NCBI GenBank assembly: GCA_021793635.1
Contig: JAJYSI010000148.1
Span: forward strand, 1 to 7,684
Reading direction: 5' to 3'
DNA: 7,684 nt
From: Bacteroidota bacterium
GTDB lineage: Bacteria > Bacteroidota > Ignavibacteria > Ignavibacteriales > Ignavibacteriaceae
Below, piece by piece: positions 1 through 6,810 of the stretch (within the stretch, counting starts at the first letter, position 1; each line of letters opens with the position of its first letter). Position numbers and translations under genes: made by a program. The notes under the pieces are model-generated. The model ran no database searches. It had not been told where the DNA came from and saw only the letters and a program-made list of their open reading frames with translations.

Positions 1-323
1 GTAAGATCTGTATTGCTAACCGTTGCACTGTTAACCGAGGTAAGTTGCGTTAAATCGGTGGTTATTTCATTTTGAATACTTTGCATCGCGTTAGTAGTAT
101 CAGTGACAAACGAAGTTGCACTATCGATATTACTTGAATATGTAGTCATCTGATCTAATTGACTATTCCAGCTAAGTAATTCACTCGTGCCGGAAGGCGA
201 GTCTGACGGCTGTTGAATTTTATTACCAGTAGCCAATTGATTCTGAAGAGTCGTCACATTATTTTTTATTGTATTTAGATTATTAAGATAATCCGTATTA
301 AAAATACTGTCTGATATTCTCAT
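1..323 (-). CDS. flgL: Flagellar hook-filament junction protein FlgL (HAP3), N-terminal part
   Basis: This is the 5' part of a gene that runs off the left edge; 107 codons are visible, starting at the ATG at 323-321. FlgL is the second junction protein between hook and filament and is exported through the flagellar type III apparatus. The visible protein begins MRISDSIFNT and carries the flagellin-like N-terminal helix. The segment QLATGNKIQQPSDSP at about residues 29-43 matches the family pattern (usually PSDDP). There is no Sec signal peptide, as expected for a type III substrate. The start lies only 4 bases after the flgK stop, and a GGTGG-like stretch sits about 10 bases upstream, inside flgK. 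A flagellin gene would look similar at this point, but the position directly after flgK and the short MRIS start favour FlgL. Length and C-terminus cannot be judged. Confidence 0.9.
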   Translation of the reverse strand, partial: MRISDSIFNTDYLNNLNTIKNNVTTLQNQLATGNKIQQPSDSPSGTSELLSWNSQLDQMTTYSSNIDSATSFVTDTTNAMQSIQNEITTDLTQLTSVNSATVSNTDL

Positions 324-327
324 AATT

Positions 328-1689
328 TTATACCACCATCGCTATTAGAGTATCTAACATCTGGCTTGCAATCGACATTATTTTGGCAGATGCATCATAA
401 GATTTTTGATATTGAATTACATTGGACATCTCTTCGTCCGTGGATACGCCGGAAATAGAAGCCTTTTGTGTTTGCAATTGTTTTAGGACCAATTGATACG
501 ATTGAGCCGAATTAGTAGCACTTTGAGTATCATTTCCTATTTTTGAAATTAGCTGATTATAAGTATCAAGCAAAGAGGTACCGTTTGCATTTTTTTGATT
601 AATAAGGTTTGCAATATTTAAGGCTATGTTTCCGTTTCCCGCAGTCCCATCACTGGACACCGCAATTTTATTAGGGTCTTGTACAATTGCCGGATTTATT
701 GTCAGAGCGCCACTCTGATAGCTACTAAAGAAATTGACCGAGGTTTGCGGGGGATTGTTTATAGTATAGCCCGTAGAATGCTGAGCATTTACACTGTTCA
801 TCAAATTATTTACATAACCATCAAGCGATGATTGATACGACGGAATTGTATTATCATACATATCGGTTAAAGCAAAGAGTGTACCGCCATTCAATGAAGC
901 AGTAGCTGAGCCGTCTGTGGTAGTTAGACTAATCTTTCCGTTAGTATTTGATAATTGAAGCTGAGCATAAGTCGCTCGATCCGCAACAAAAACTCCGCCG
1001 ATTGATACTTGAGCAGAGTTACCTGAGTCAAAACTAATATTAACATTGGCAATATTGCTTAAATCATTAAGCACTTTATCTCTTTGATCCAGCAAATCAT
1101 TAGGTTGCTGTCCTGAGTTTTGCGCTTGAAATATTTGAGCGTTGAGATTTTGAACCTGTTTAATATCGGCGTTTAGTTGAGTTACCTGCCCATTGGCTTC
1201 GGAAGTCAAATCGGATTTTACGGAATTCAATCCATCGTTAATATTTTGGATTTGGCCGCTTAAATTTTGCGCTGCCTGTATTACATTATTTCTTAGAGCA
1301 GTAGAATTTGGAGTTACAGAAAGTTGCTGCCATGAATTAAAAAATGCTGTGGTTAGACTTGACAAACCGGTGCTCGAGGGCTCAGAGAATAGCTGCTGAA
1401 CCTGGTTAAGAATAGTACTTCGTTGATTATTATCAGAATATTTTTGGTTGTTTGTTCTTATCTGGCTGTTAGTTAAAGCATCTGAAGCGCGCTGAATACT
1501 TCCAAGTTCAACACCTGTACCAAATATAAAATTCCCTAATTGCTGGGGTTGTGAAGGAGTAAGAACAACTTGCTGCCTTGAATAATCCGTGTTTGAAGCA
1601 TTAGAAATATTATTAGAGGTAACATCAAGAGCTTCCTGGTATGCTGCTAGACTTTTTTGCGATATGTCAAATACACTGCTTATACTCAT
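328..1689 (-). CDS. flgK: Flagellar hook-associated protein FlgK (HAP1)
   Basis: FlgK is the first hook-filament junction protein, a type III export substrate assembled on the hook tip. The 453-residue protein has the two conserved ends that pair into the D0 coiled coil. The N-terminal segment SNNISNASNTDYSRQQVVL is at residues 25-43, and the C-terminal SGVSTDEEMSNVIQYQKSYD is at about 413-432, followed by a helix ending in IAMVV. A long helical stretch lies at about 135-215. The motif GGTLFALTDMYDN, near residue 270, is typical of the family. It is shorter than the 547-residue enterobacterial protein, so the variable middle domains are reduced. The middle is rich in Ser, Asn, Gln and Thr. 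The ATG follows the flgN stop codon with no gap, and an AGGAAAG ribosome site inside flgN supports this start. No cysteine is present. Confidence 0.96.
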   Translation of the reverse strand: MSISSVFDISQKSLAAYQEALDVTSNNISNASNTDYSRQQVVLTPSQPQQLGNFIFGTGVELGSIQRASDALTNSQIRTNNQKYSDNNQRSTILNQVQQLFSEPSSTGLSSLTTAFFNSWQQLSVTPNSTALRNNVIQAAQNLSGQIQNINDGLNSVKSDLTSEANGQVTQLNADIKQVQNLNAQIFQAQNSGQQPNDLLDQRDKVLNDLSNIANVNISFDSGNSAQVSIGGVFVADRATYAQLQLSNTNGKISLTTTDGSATASLNGGTLFALTDMYDNTIPSYQSSLDGYVNNLMNSVNAQHSTGYTINNPPQTSVNFFSSYQSGALTINPAIVQDPNKIAVSSDGTAGNGNIALNIANLINQKNANGTSLLDTYNQLISKIGNDTQSATNSAQSYQLVLKQLQTQKASISGVSTDEEMSNVIQYQKSYDASAKIMSIASQMLDTLIAMVV

Positions 1690-2142
1690 TTAAACTTTCC
1701 TATCTAAAATTGGACTTTTATTTGAGTTTGCAAATACACCGATGATCTCTTTAATAAAATTTCTTGCCTGACTTATTAACATTTTATTCTGGTTGTTTAC
1801 AGTGTTAATGTTACTAATTAATTTTTTTAGTGAAGTTTGAAGTTTGAAGAAAGCACCGAGCTTTACTTCATTCTTATCTTTCATCGCTTCCAGAAAATCT
1901 GATAACTTATTTGATTTGGGATTCAAAGAATACTTTTCAGAAAGGTTTTTGATAGTTTTCATCATCAATTTTTGACTTATTTCGATTTCGTTAAAGTAAG
2001 TGCTTTCTATTTTAAGTGTTTCTTCTAAAGCTTTGACATCACTATTAATTATCGCATTTTGCTGCAAAGAAATTAAGTCCAAAAATTTTTGTAACAATTC
2101 ATGCTGTTTTTTAAGGTCATTAAATAGATTGTTCAGTTCCAT
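1690..2142 (-). CDS. flgN: FlgN-like export chaperone for FlgK and FlgL
   Basis: This 150-residue protein is predicted to be almost entirely helical and is rich in Lys, Glu, Leu and Asn. It has long heptad-like stretches at about residues 1-75 and 85-138, as FlgN family proteins do. FlgN is a cytoplasmic chaperone that binds the C-terminal helices of FlgK and FlgL and delivers them to the export gate. The sequence alone is weakly conserved. The call rests on size, the helical profile, the C-terminal ISQARNFIKEIIG-type helix and above all the position directly before flgK and flgL. The gene starts inside flgJ with a 23-base overlap, and a strong AAGGAG site 6 bases upstream fixes that start. 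The stop codon abuts the flgK ATG. No FlgM-like gene precedes it, although flgM often sits in this slot in other bacteria. Confidence 0.86.
   Translation of the reverse strand: MELNNLFNDLKKQHELLQKFLDLISLQQNAIINSDVKALEETLKIESTYFNEIEISQKLMMKTIKNLSEKYSLNPKSNKLSDFLEAMKDKNEVKLGAFFKLQTSLKKLISNINTVNNQNKMLISQARNFIKEIIGVFANSNKSPILDRKV
1695..1701 (-). promoter_or_regulatory. Ribosome binding site of flgK inside the end of flgN
   Basis: AGGAAAG on the minus strand, 5 bases before the flgK ATG and within the final flgN codons. The flgN TAA directly touches the flgK ATG, so terminating ribosomes can pass straight to flgK. Confidence 0.65.
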
Positions 2143-2959
2143 TTGTTGCTCCTTTTAAATGGTTTAAATAACCCATAACTCTTTTAATATAATTTTGAGT
2201 TTCCTCAAAAGGAGGAATACCTCCATATTTCTCGACGTTTTGAGGCCCGGCATTGTAGGATGCAAGCGCAAGATCTACATTCCCATTAAATTTTTGAAGC
2301 ATTTGAGCTAAATATTTTGTACCTCCTAAAATATTTTGCTTGGGATCCCAAACGTTTGAAACTCCCATTTCGCTTGCGGTGGAATCTATAAGCTGCATTA
2401 AACCTTTTGCTTTTGCACTTGAAACTGCTCTTTCGTTTGCGGCTGACTCAGTTAAGATGACAGACTTTATTAAGTTTTTATCAACACCAAATTGCTGTGA
2501 TGCCGAATTAATTATATCGTTATAACGGTTAAGCCTGTCACTAGATTGGGTGCTAGGCGTAATAGGAACGGCATCATTGTTTAATTTAAGATCAGAGTTC
2601 GATCCATTATTTAAAGGAGAAAGCTGAGTACTTTGCGATTTAGAATCCATATCTTCGCCGGTTATTTTCTTATAAAGAACGTTAGCGACGCCCATACTTT
2701 TATTTTTAGAAATGAATGAGGCTATTTCATTTTGAAATACAGTATCGAAGTAATCTCCGCCGAAACTTTTATCGCCAAACATTCCTTCAGAAGTTTTTGT
2801 CATGCTTTTTAACATCATAGAAGTTAAAAGACTTTCAAACTGTTTAGCCGCATTTTCAATTTTTGCTTTTTGAGCATCCGTGTAGTGATCCGATACCTCT
2901 GCCGGATTCGCAATTTGCTTTTGCGGATCTGTTATTTTGAGTTCTAAATTTCCTATCAT
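2120..2959 (-). CDS. flgJ: FlgJ rod cap fused to an SLT lytic transglycosylase domain
   Basis: FlgJ caps the growing rod and opens the peptidoglycan for it. The 279 residues hold two domains. The rod-binding domain lies at about 30-100, with AAKQFESLLTSMMLKSM and the FGGDYFDTVFQNEIA segment. A Ser/Asn/Thr/Gln-rich linker at about 103-140 follows. Residues 145-265 form a lytic transglycosylase domain of the soluble-Slt type. It shows the catalytic glutamate Glu171 in ILTESAANERAVS, then KAKGLMQL, ASYNAGPQNVEKYGG and IPPFEETQNYIKRV. The usual Pro after the GLMQL-type motif is Asp192. Salmonella FlgJ instead carries a GH73 glucosaminidase domain, and many bacteria have a single-domain FlgJ with a separate enzyme. 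There is no Sec signal, consistent with type III export. The start overlaps the flgI stop as ATGA, with an AGGAG 13 bases upstream. Confidence 0.96.
   Translation of the reverse strand: MIGNLELKITDPQKQIANPAEVSDHYTDAQKAKIENAAKQFESLLTSMMLKSMTKTSEGMFGDKSFGGDYFDTVFQNEIASFISKNKSMGVANVLYKKITGEDMDSKSQSTQLSPLNNGSNSDLKLNNDAVPITPSTQSSDRLNRYNDIINSASQQFGVDKNLIKSVILTESAANERAVSSAKAKGLMQLIDSTASEMGVSNVWDPKQNILGGTKYLAQMLQKFNGNVDLALASYNAGPQNVEKYGGIPPFEETQNYIKRVMGYLNHLKGATNGTEQSI
2149..2154 (-). promoter_or_regulatory. Ribosome binding site of flgN inside flgJ
   Basis: AAGGAG on the minus strand, 6 bases before the flgN ATG and inside the last codons of flgJ. It supports the start that produces the 23-base overlap between the two genes, and allows flgN to be initiated independently of the flgJ stop. 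Confidence 0.8.
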
Positions 2960-4044
2960 ATAATATCCAATTCTCCTATTAAAGCTCCGGCTTTTTTAAG
3001 CGCCTGGAAAATTGAGATTATGTCTTGGGGCGATACTTTTAAAGAGTTTAATGCTGCTGCAACTTGCTGCACTGTCGAGGCACCCTGGATTGCAATAGTG
3101 CTAGTTGAATCCTCAGTTACATAGGGGACCAAATTATTAAATACTTGTGTAGTTCCGCTTGAGAAAGCATTTGGCTGAGAAATTATAGGATATGATCTAA
3201 TGGTGATGTTTAAATTTCCGTGAGTAATAGTAGCCGGAAGAATTTTAACATTATTCCCAGCGACTACTGTACCAGTTCTTTCATCAAGTACTACTTTGGC
3301 AACTTCATCTTTTTGAACAGTGATGGTCTCCAATTCCGAAAGAAATGCTACAATATTATTTTGTTTGGATGATGGAATTTTTACATCTATTTCGGCACCA
3401 TCTTTAGCAAGCGCTACGTTGTTGCCAAATTTTGCATTTATTGCATTTGCAACATTATTTGAGGTTGTCAAATCAGGTTCTCTTAAATAGACACTAATAT
3501 TTTGATTCGGAATACTATCTTGCTCAAGGGCATAATTGAGGATGCCCCCCATCGGGACTCTTCCGGCAAGGGAATGATTTTGTGAAACCCTATTTCCAGT
3601 CGGGGTTCTAACATCAAATCCGCCGACCGAAATTGATCCCTGGGCATAGCCGTATACTTTTCCGGTCATGCTTGATAACGGGGTCATCAATAAAGTTCCC
3701 CCTTGAAGGCTTGTTGCATCACCCATTGAAGACACCGTTACATCAAATTTAGCACCCGACTTTAAATAATCGTTAATCGTAGCGGTTACCATAACAGCTG
3801 CAACATTTCTTGTTAATAAATTATCCTGTGATACGGTAATACCGAAACGCTTTAACATGCTTGTTATGGATTGTATAGTAAAAGTAGAGCGCTGTGTATC
3901 ACCGCTACCGGCTAAACCTACAACCAATCCATAACCAATAATTTGTTCCGATCCTTCGCCGGTAATGTAGGCAATATCTTTTATCCTTTGTCCGTAAATA
4001 AAAGAGATACCAATTAGCAAATAAGAAACAATTAACTTTTTCAT
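2956..4044 (-). CDS. flgI: Flagellar P-ring protein FlgI
   Basis: FlgI forms the periplasmic P ring around the rod at the peptidoglycan layer. The 362 residues match the usual family length of about 365. A Sec signal peptide covers residues 1-18, with likely cleavage after Gly18 so that the mature protein begins QRIKDIAYI. Conserved family blocks are seen in order: EQIIGYGLVVGLAGSGDTQR near 33-52, NLLTRNVAAVMVTA near 75-88, GRVPMGGILNYALEQD near 162-177, VVLDERTGTVVAGNNVKI near 252-269 and the C-terminal QALKKAGALIGELDII. The Salmonella and E. coli proteins depend on a disulfide; this one has no cysteine at all. It lies 7 bases after flgH, has only a weak ribosome site, and its stop overlaps the flgJ start, so it is probably translated by coupling with its neighbours. 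Confidence 0.98.
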   Translation of the reverse strand: MKKLIVSYLLIGISFIYGQRIKDIAYITGEGSEQIIGYGLVVGLAGSGDTQRSTFTIQSITSMLKRFGITVSQDNLLTRNVAAVMVTATINDYLKSGAKFDVTVSSMGDATSLQGGTLLMTPLSSMTGKVYGYAQGSISVGGFDVRTPTGNRVSQNHSLAGRVPMGGILNYALEQDSIPNQNISVYLREPDLTTSNNVANAINAKFGNNVALAKDGAEIDVKIPSSKQNNIVAFLSELETITVQKDEVAKVVLDERTGTVVAGNNVKILPATITHGNLNITIRSYPIISQPNAFSSGTTQVFNNLVPYVTEDSTSTIAIQGASTVQQVAAALNSLKVSPQDIISIFQALKKAGALIGELDII

Positions 4045-4051
4045 TTTCAGC

Positions 4052-4624
4052 CTAAAATATCCAATGTAAAAATTTAGTCAGCCAGCCAGGTGATTGGGCA
4101 CTGTTAATTAGCCCTTCGCCCTTAAAAACTATTTGTGCGTCTGAAATATTATATGACAAAACCGAGTTATCAGCAGCAATATCCGCCGGTCTGACAATTC
4201 CTTTAATGCTTACAGTTTGTTCTTGCCCGTTAATAACAATTTTTCTACTTCCATCAATGACTAAATTTCCGTTAGCAAGAACAGAATCTACCGTGGCGCT
4301 AATTTTTGTATTTATCATTCCTTGGGATGTTGTAGAACCAGTGCCCTTAAAATCGTTAGTAGTGCCTATATTAGCTGCAACACCAGGCGCAGTGGCAGCG
4401 CCTGTATTTAATTGACCTGTTAAGCCCAAATTACTTGTCCTTCCTGCTGATGTTTCCGCGTCATTAGAAGCTTGAGAAGATTCAACAACAAGGATTGTAA
4501 TAGCATCGCCCACTCTATTTGCTTTTTGATCAGAAAAAAGTGAGGAGAATGAATTTTGCCTCATATCTTGTGCAAGAAGATGTGTCGAAAAAATTATTAT
4601 TCCGAGTAAAATTATTTTTTTCAT
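4052..4624 (-). CDS. flgH: Flagellar L-ring protein FlgH, without a lipobox
   Basis: FlgH makes the L ring in the outer membrane. The 190 residues contain the family blocks NRVGDAITILVVESSQASND at 36-55, DFKGTGSTTSQGMINTKISA at 91-110, VLANGNLVIDGSRKIVINGQEQ at 115-136, IVRPADIAADNSVLS at 143-157 and the conserved end GEGLINSAQSPGWLTKFLHW at 169-188. The enterobacterial protein is about 230 residues long and is a lipoprotein with an N-terminal acylated cysteine. Here the N-terminus is an ordinary Sec signal peptide (MKKIILLGII...) with likely cleavage after Ala18, leaving Gln19, and the protein has no cysteine, so it cannot be lipidated in the usual way. The gene begins 4 bases after flgA and ends 7 bases before flgI, the common A-H-I order. 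No in-frame upstream start that would add a lipobox is evident, since the flgA stop and coding region lie immediately upstream. Confidence 0.97.
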   Translation of the reverse strand: MKKIILLGIIIFSTHLLAQDMRQNSFSSLFSDQKANRVGDAITILVVESSQASNDAETSAGRTSNLGLTGQLNTGAATAPGVAANIGTTNDFKGTGSTTSQGMINTKISATVDSVLANGNLVIDGSRKIVINGQEQTVSIKGIVRPADIAADNSVLSYNISDAQIVFKGEGLINSAQSPGWLTKFLHWIF

Positions 4625-4628
4625 TTTA

Positions 4629-5282
4629 TCACTCTATTATAATTACGTTTTTTGCATCTATTATTTTTGCTTTATATAATTTTTTATCTTTAGCGATAAT
4701 TGTAATTACATCGCCTATAGCTCCATCCTGCCTGGAGAGAGCGCGAAAAGTAATGAGCACATTACTTTCAATATATTTTGCTGTCACGGGATCTCCGGCT
4801 TTAATTATCGGAACAGGTTCCACCATATCTTTAGTTAGAATCTCACCCGCTTGAATAAATTCTTTACTCCTTAAATTATTAATATCCTTAAAAGAAGTAA
4901 GAGGAATTCCATTCATAAGAGAAACATCCATTTTCTTCAGGTAAAAATCTTTATCTTCCAATTGCCTGCGGGTTAAAATATCCTTTGAAGCAACCATAAC
5001 ATTTTTGAATATTTTCAACTTAACGGAAAGTATAGATTCAATTACCCGTGAATTTTTTTGAAAAATTTTTACCGGTATATACACCATATTGCCGCTAAGA
5101 TTAAAGTCATCCGTTTTCAGAAATTTTATCTTATCGTAAGACTTTGGCATCTGTAAAACTTCGTACTTATAATCTTCAAACTTTCCCGACAAGTTTTTCA
5201 TCAGATAATTATTCAAGTCGTCGCTAAAAGAATTTTTTCCTTGACCTGCGAAAGACAATATGATTAATAAAAAAGTGTACAT
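4629..5282 (-). CDS. flgA: Flagellar P-ring assembly chaperone FlgA
   Basis: FlgA is the periplasmic chaperone needed to assemble FlgI into the P ring. The 217 residues consist of a short hydrophobic leader (residues 2-12, likely cleavage after Gly13 with Gln14 at +1), a poorly conserved N-terminal region, and a SAF-type domain from about 94 onward. That domain shows VASKDILTRRQLEDKDFYLKK at about 97-117, then LRSKEFIQAGEILTKDMVEP at 137-156. The conserved C-terminal half has IIKAGDPVTAKYIESN at 159-174 and the closing GDVITIIAKDKKLYKAKII segment. The leader has no Lys or Arg before the hydrophobic core, which is unusual. No clear ribosome site precedes the ATG. It starts 6 bases after the flgG stop in the same reading frame, so no upstream start is possible without read-through; re-initiation after flgG is likely. 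The neighbours flgG, flgH and flgI agree with the call. Confidence 0.92.
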   Translation of the reverse strand: MYTFLLIILSFAGQGKNSFSDDLNNYLMKNLSGKFEDYKYEVLQMPKSYDKIKFLKTDDFNLSGNMVYIPVKIFQKNSRVIESILSVKLKIFKNVMVASKDILTRRQLEDKDFYLKKMDVSLMNGIPLTSFKDINNLRSKEFIQAGEILTKDMVEPVPIIKAGDPVTAKYIESNVLITFRALSRQDGAIGDVITIIAKDKKLYKAKIIDAKNVIIIE

Positions 5283-5288
5283 CGCATT

Positions 5289-6089
5289 TTAATTTTGTTT
5301 AAGGTTATTAGCCATTGTCATCATATCTTGCACCGTTTGCACTGTCTTAGAATTTATTTCATAAGCCCTTTGAGCGGCAATCATAGCAATCATTTCCTGA
5401 ACGATATCAACATTTGAAGATTCGAGATAACCTTGATTTATCGAACCGAAACCATCTTTGTTAGGCGTGCCGATTATCGGCGTTCCTGATGCATCGGTTT
5501 GTGCATATAAATTATCTCCCAAAGATTTTAAGCCGCCGGGATTCATAAACCTTGCAAGCTCAATGTTGCCAATAACTTTTGAACTACCTCCAACCTGCTG
5601 GGCTGTAACTGTCCCATCTTTACCGATTGATACACTAAGAGAATTTTGATCTAGCGTTATCGGCGGGTCTAGAGCGTAACCGCTTGAGGTCACAATTTTT
5701 CCGTCTGCATTTACCTGAAAAGATCCATCACGAGAGTAAGCATAAGTTCCGTCCGGTTTAAGTACCTGGAAAAAACCATCTCCCTGAATTGCAAGATCAA
5801 GCTGGTTATTGGTTTGTGTTACATCACCCTGTGTAAATATTTTTTCGTCGGCAGTCGGCTGAACTCCGTTTCCAACTTGAATAGTGGTTGATGAATTTTG
5901 TGCGACACCTTGTACAGCAGAATTAACAGGGTTAACATTTACCTGCTGGTACATCAAATCCTGAAATTCCGCCTGGTTCTTTTTAAATCCGGTTGTATTT
6001 ATGTTGGCTATATTGTTAGAAATGACTTCAATATTTAACTCTTGCGCATACATTCCGGAAGCTGCTGTTCTTAGTGCACGTGTTGGCAT
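5289..6089 (-). CDS. flgG: Flagellar distal rod protein FlgG
   Basis: FlgG builds the distal rod that passes through the P and L rings; it is exported by the flagellar type III system and has no Sec signal. The 266 residues are close to the usual 260. The rod-protein N-terminus includes SNNIANINTTGFKK at 24-37. A FlgG-specific stretch of about 47-75 precedes GNGVQPTADEKIFTQGDVTQ. Further blocks are NQLDLAIQGDGFFQV and LARFMNPGGLKSLGDNLYAQ. The C-terminal domain starting at GYLESSNVDIVQEM (residue 220) ends in the helix QRAYEINSKTVQTVQDMMTM. These features, the length and the order after a shorter paralogue separate it from FlgF. A strong AAGGAG site lies 8 bases before the ATG, in the 16-base gap after flgF. 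Inside the gene, at 5469-5481, is a perfect GC-rich dyad reported separately. Confidence 0.97.
   Translation of the reverse strand: MPTRALRTAASGMYAQELNIEVISNNIANINTTGFKKNQAEFQDLMYQQVNVNPVNSAVQGVAQNSSTTIQVGNGVQPTADEKIFTQGDVTQTNNQLDLAIQGDGFFQVLKPDGTYAYSRDGSFQVNADGKIVTSSGYALDPPITLDQNSLSVSIGKDGTVTAQQVGGSSKVIGNIELARFMNPGGLKSLGDNLYAQTDASGTPIIGTPNKDGFGSINQGYLESSNVDIVQEMIAMIAAQRAYEINSKTVQTVQDMMTMANNLKQN
5469..5481 (-). repeat. Perfect GC-rich dyad inside flgG containing a sigma-28 type -10 string
   Basis: GCCGAT-A-ATCGGC is a perfect 6-base inverted repeat with a one-base centre. Its minus-strand left part reads GCCGATAA, the enterobacterial sigma-28 -10 consensus, with CAAA 16 bases upstream (consensus TAAA). 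It encodes Pro-Ile-Ile-Gly near residue 205 of FlgG, about 190 bases before flgA. A role is unproven; the CCG-ATA codon pair recurs elsewhere in the cluster and can produce the string by chance. Confidence 0.25.
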
Positions 6090-6097
6090 TTTTATTA

Positions 6098-6103
6098 CTC
6101 CTT
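6098..6103 (-). promoter_or_regulatory. Ribosome binding site of flgG
   Basis: AAGGAG on the minus strand, 8 bases before the flgG ATG, in the 16-base gap after the flgF stop. It is one of the two strongest ribosome sites in the window and fixes the flgG start. Confidence 0.8.
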
Positions 6104-6105
6104 AT

Positions 6106-6810
6106 CTATACTTTTCCAATTTGATTAGCTTCGTCAAGCGACTTATCTAAAAATGTAATCATTTTACTTGCAGATTGATATTCGTTATTCACCTGGATCA
6201 TATTTTCCAATTCCTTTATTGGATTTACGTTCGATTCTTCGAGGTAGCCTTGCTTTATTTGATAATCATTTTGATTTGCTGCTTGGAACCCCCCGGTAGC
6301 GGAAAAATTTGTTCCGGAATCCCTTGCGGAATCTGGCTGATCATTCATTTTAACTATCATGAGTGAATCAATAACATTATTGCCGAATTTAACTTCACCG
6401 TTATTAGATATAGTAAAACTTTTTTGTTTTTCAAATGAAAGCATATCAATTTTAATCGATCCGTTTTGACCCATCACTTTATTCCCTTGCTGGTCAACAA
6501 GATAGCCATTATCGGAAATTTTAAAACTACCGTTGCGTGTAAGTTCTTGGCCGTTTTCTGTTTGAACAACAAAAAATCCTTTGCCAGATATTGCCACATC
6601 TGTAGGATTGTTTGTCTGCGCTAAATCGCCTTGTCTAAAATCAGTAACTTGCTGAATCTGTGTTTGGCCGTACTGATTCATAACTTCAGAAAAAGGCATT
6701 TCTTTTTTGAATCCGGTAGTGTTTAAATTTGCAAGATTATTGGCAATAACTTCAAGATTTTTCATACGGGCATCTAGACCACGGGCTGCAGTATATATTC
6801 CTTTAATCAT
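6106..6810 (-). CDS. flgF: Flagellar proximal rod protein FlgF
   Basis: FlgF is a proximal rod subunit, exported by the flagellar type III system. The 234 residues share the rod-protein architecture with FlgG. The N-terminal helix leads to ANNLANLNTTGFKK at 23-36, QGDLAQTNNPTDVAISGKGFF follows near 60-80, and the C-terminal domain begins GYLEESNVNPIKELENMI at residue 188. It is shorter than the next gene and lacks the FlgG-specific insert after the N-terminal helix, so within the tandem pair it is the FlgF. A misassignment between the two paralogues is possible but unlikely given the order. The ATG follows the only sizeable gap in the window. The upstream ribosome site is weak (GGAA, 8 bases away). 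It ends with TAG, and the flgG ribosome site starts within a few bases. Confidence 0.92.
   Translation of the reverse strand: MIKGIYTAARGLDARMKNLEVIANNLANLNTTGFKKEMPFSEVMNQYGQTQIQQVTDFRQGDLAQTNNPTDVAISGKGFFVVQTENGQELTRNGSFKISDNGYLVDQQGNKVMGQNGSIKIDMLSFEKQKSFTISNNGEVKFGNNVIDSLMIVKMNDQPDSARDSGTNFSATGGFQAANQNDYQIKQGYLEESNVNPIKELENMIQVNNEYQSASKMITFLDKSLDEANQIGKV

Noticed and set aside
1159..1166. Minus-strand GCCGATAT inside flgK as a promoter for flgL
   Set aside because: No suitable -35 element is present and it lies more than 800 bases before flgL, in conserved coding sequence.
1193..1399. Plus-strand open frame of 68 codons inside flgK
   Set aside because: It lies antisense within a well-conserved gene, has no recognisable domain or ribosome site, and its composition is that of a shadow frame. 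The same holds for the plus-strand frames at 2340-2525, 4206-4415, 4519-4854, 5458-5649, 6175-6366 and 7258-7476.
5657..5664. A second minus-strand GCCGATAA string in flgG
   Set aside because: No TAAA-like box lies 15-16 bases upstream; it reflects the CCG-ATA codons for Pro-Ile. A similar TCCGATAA in flgA near 4803-4810 has the same cause.
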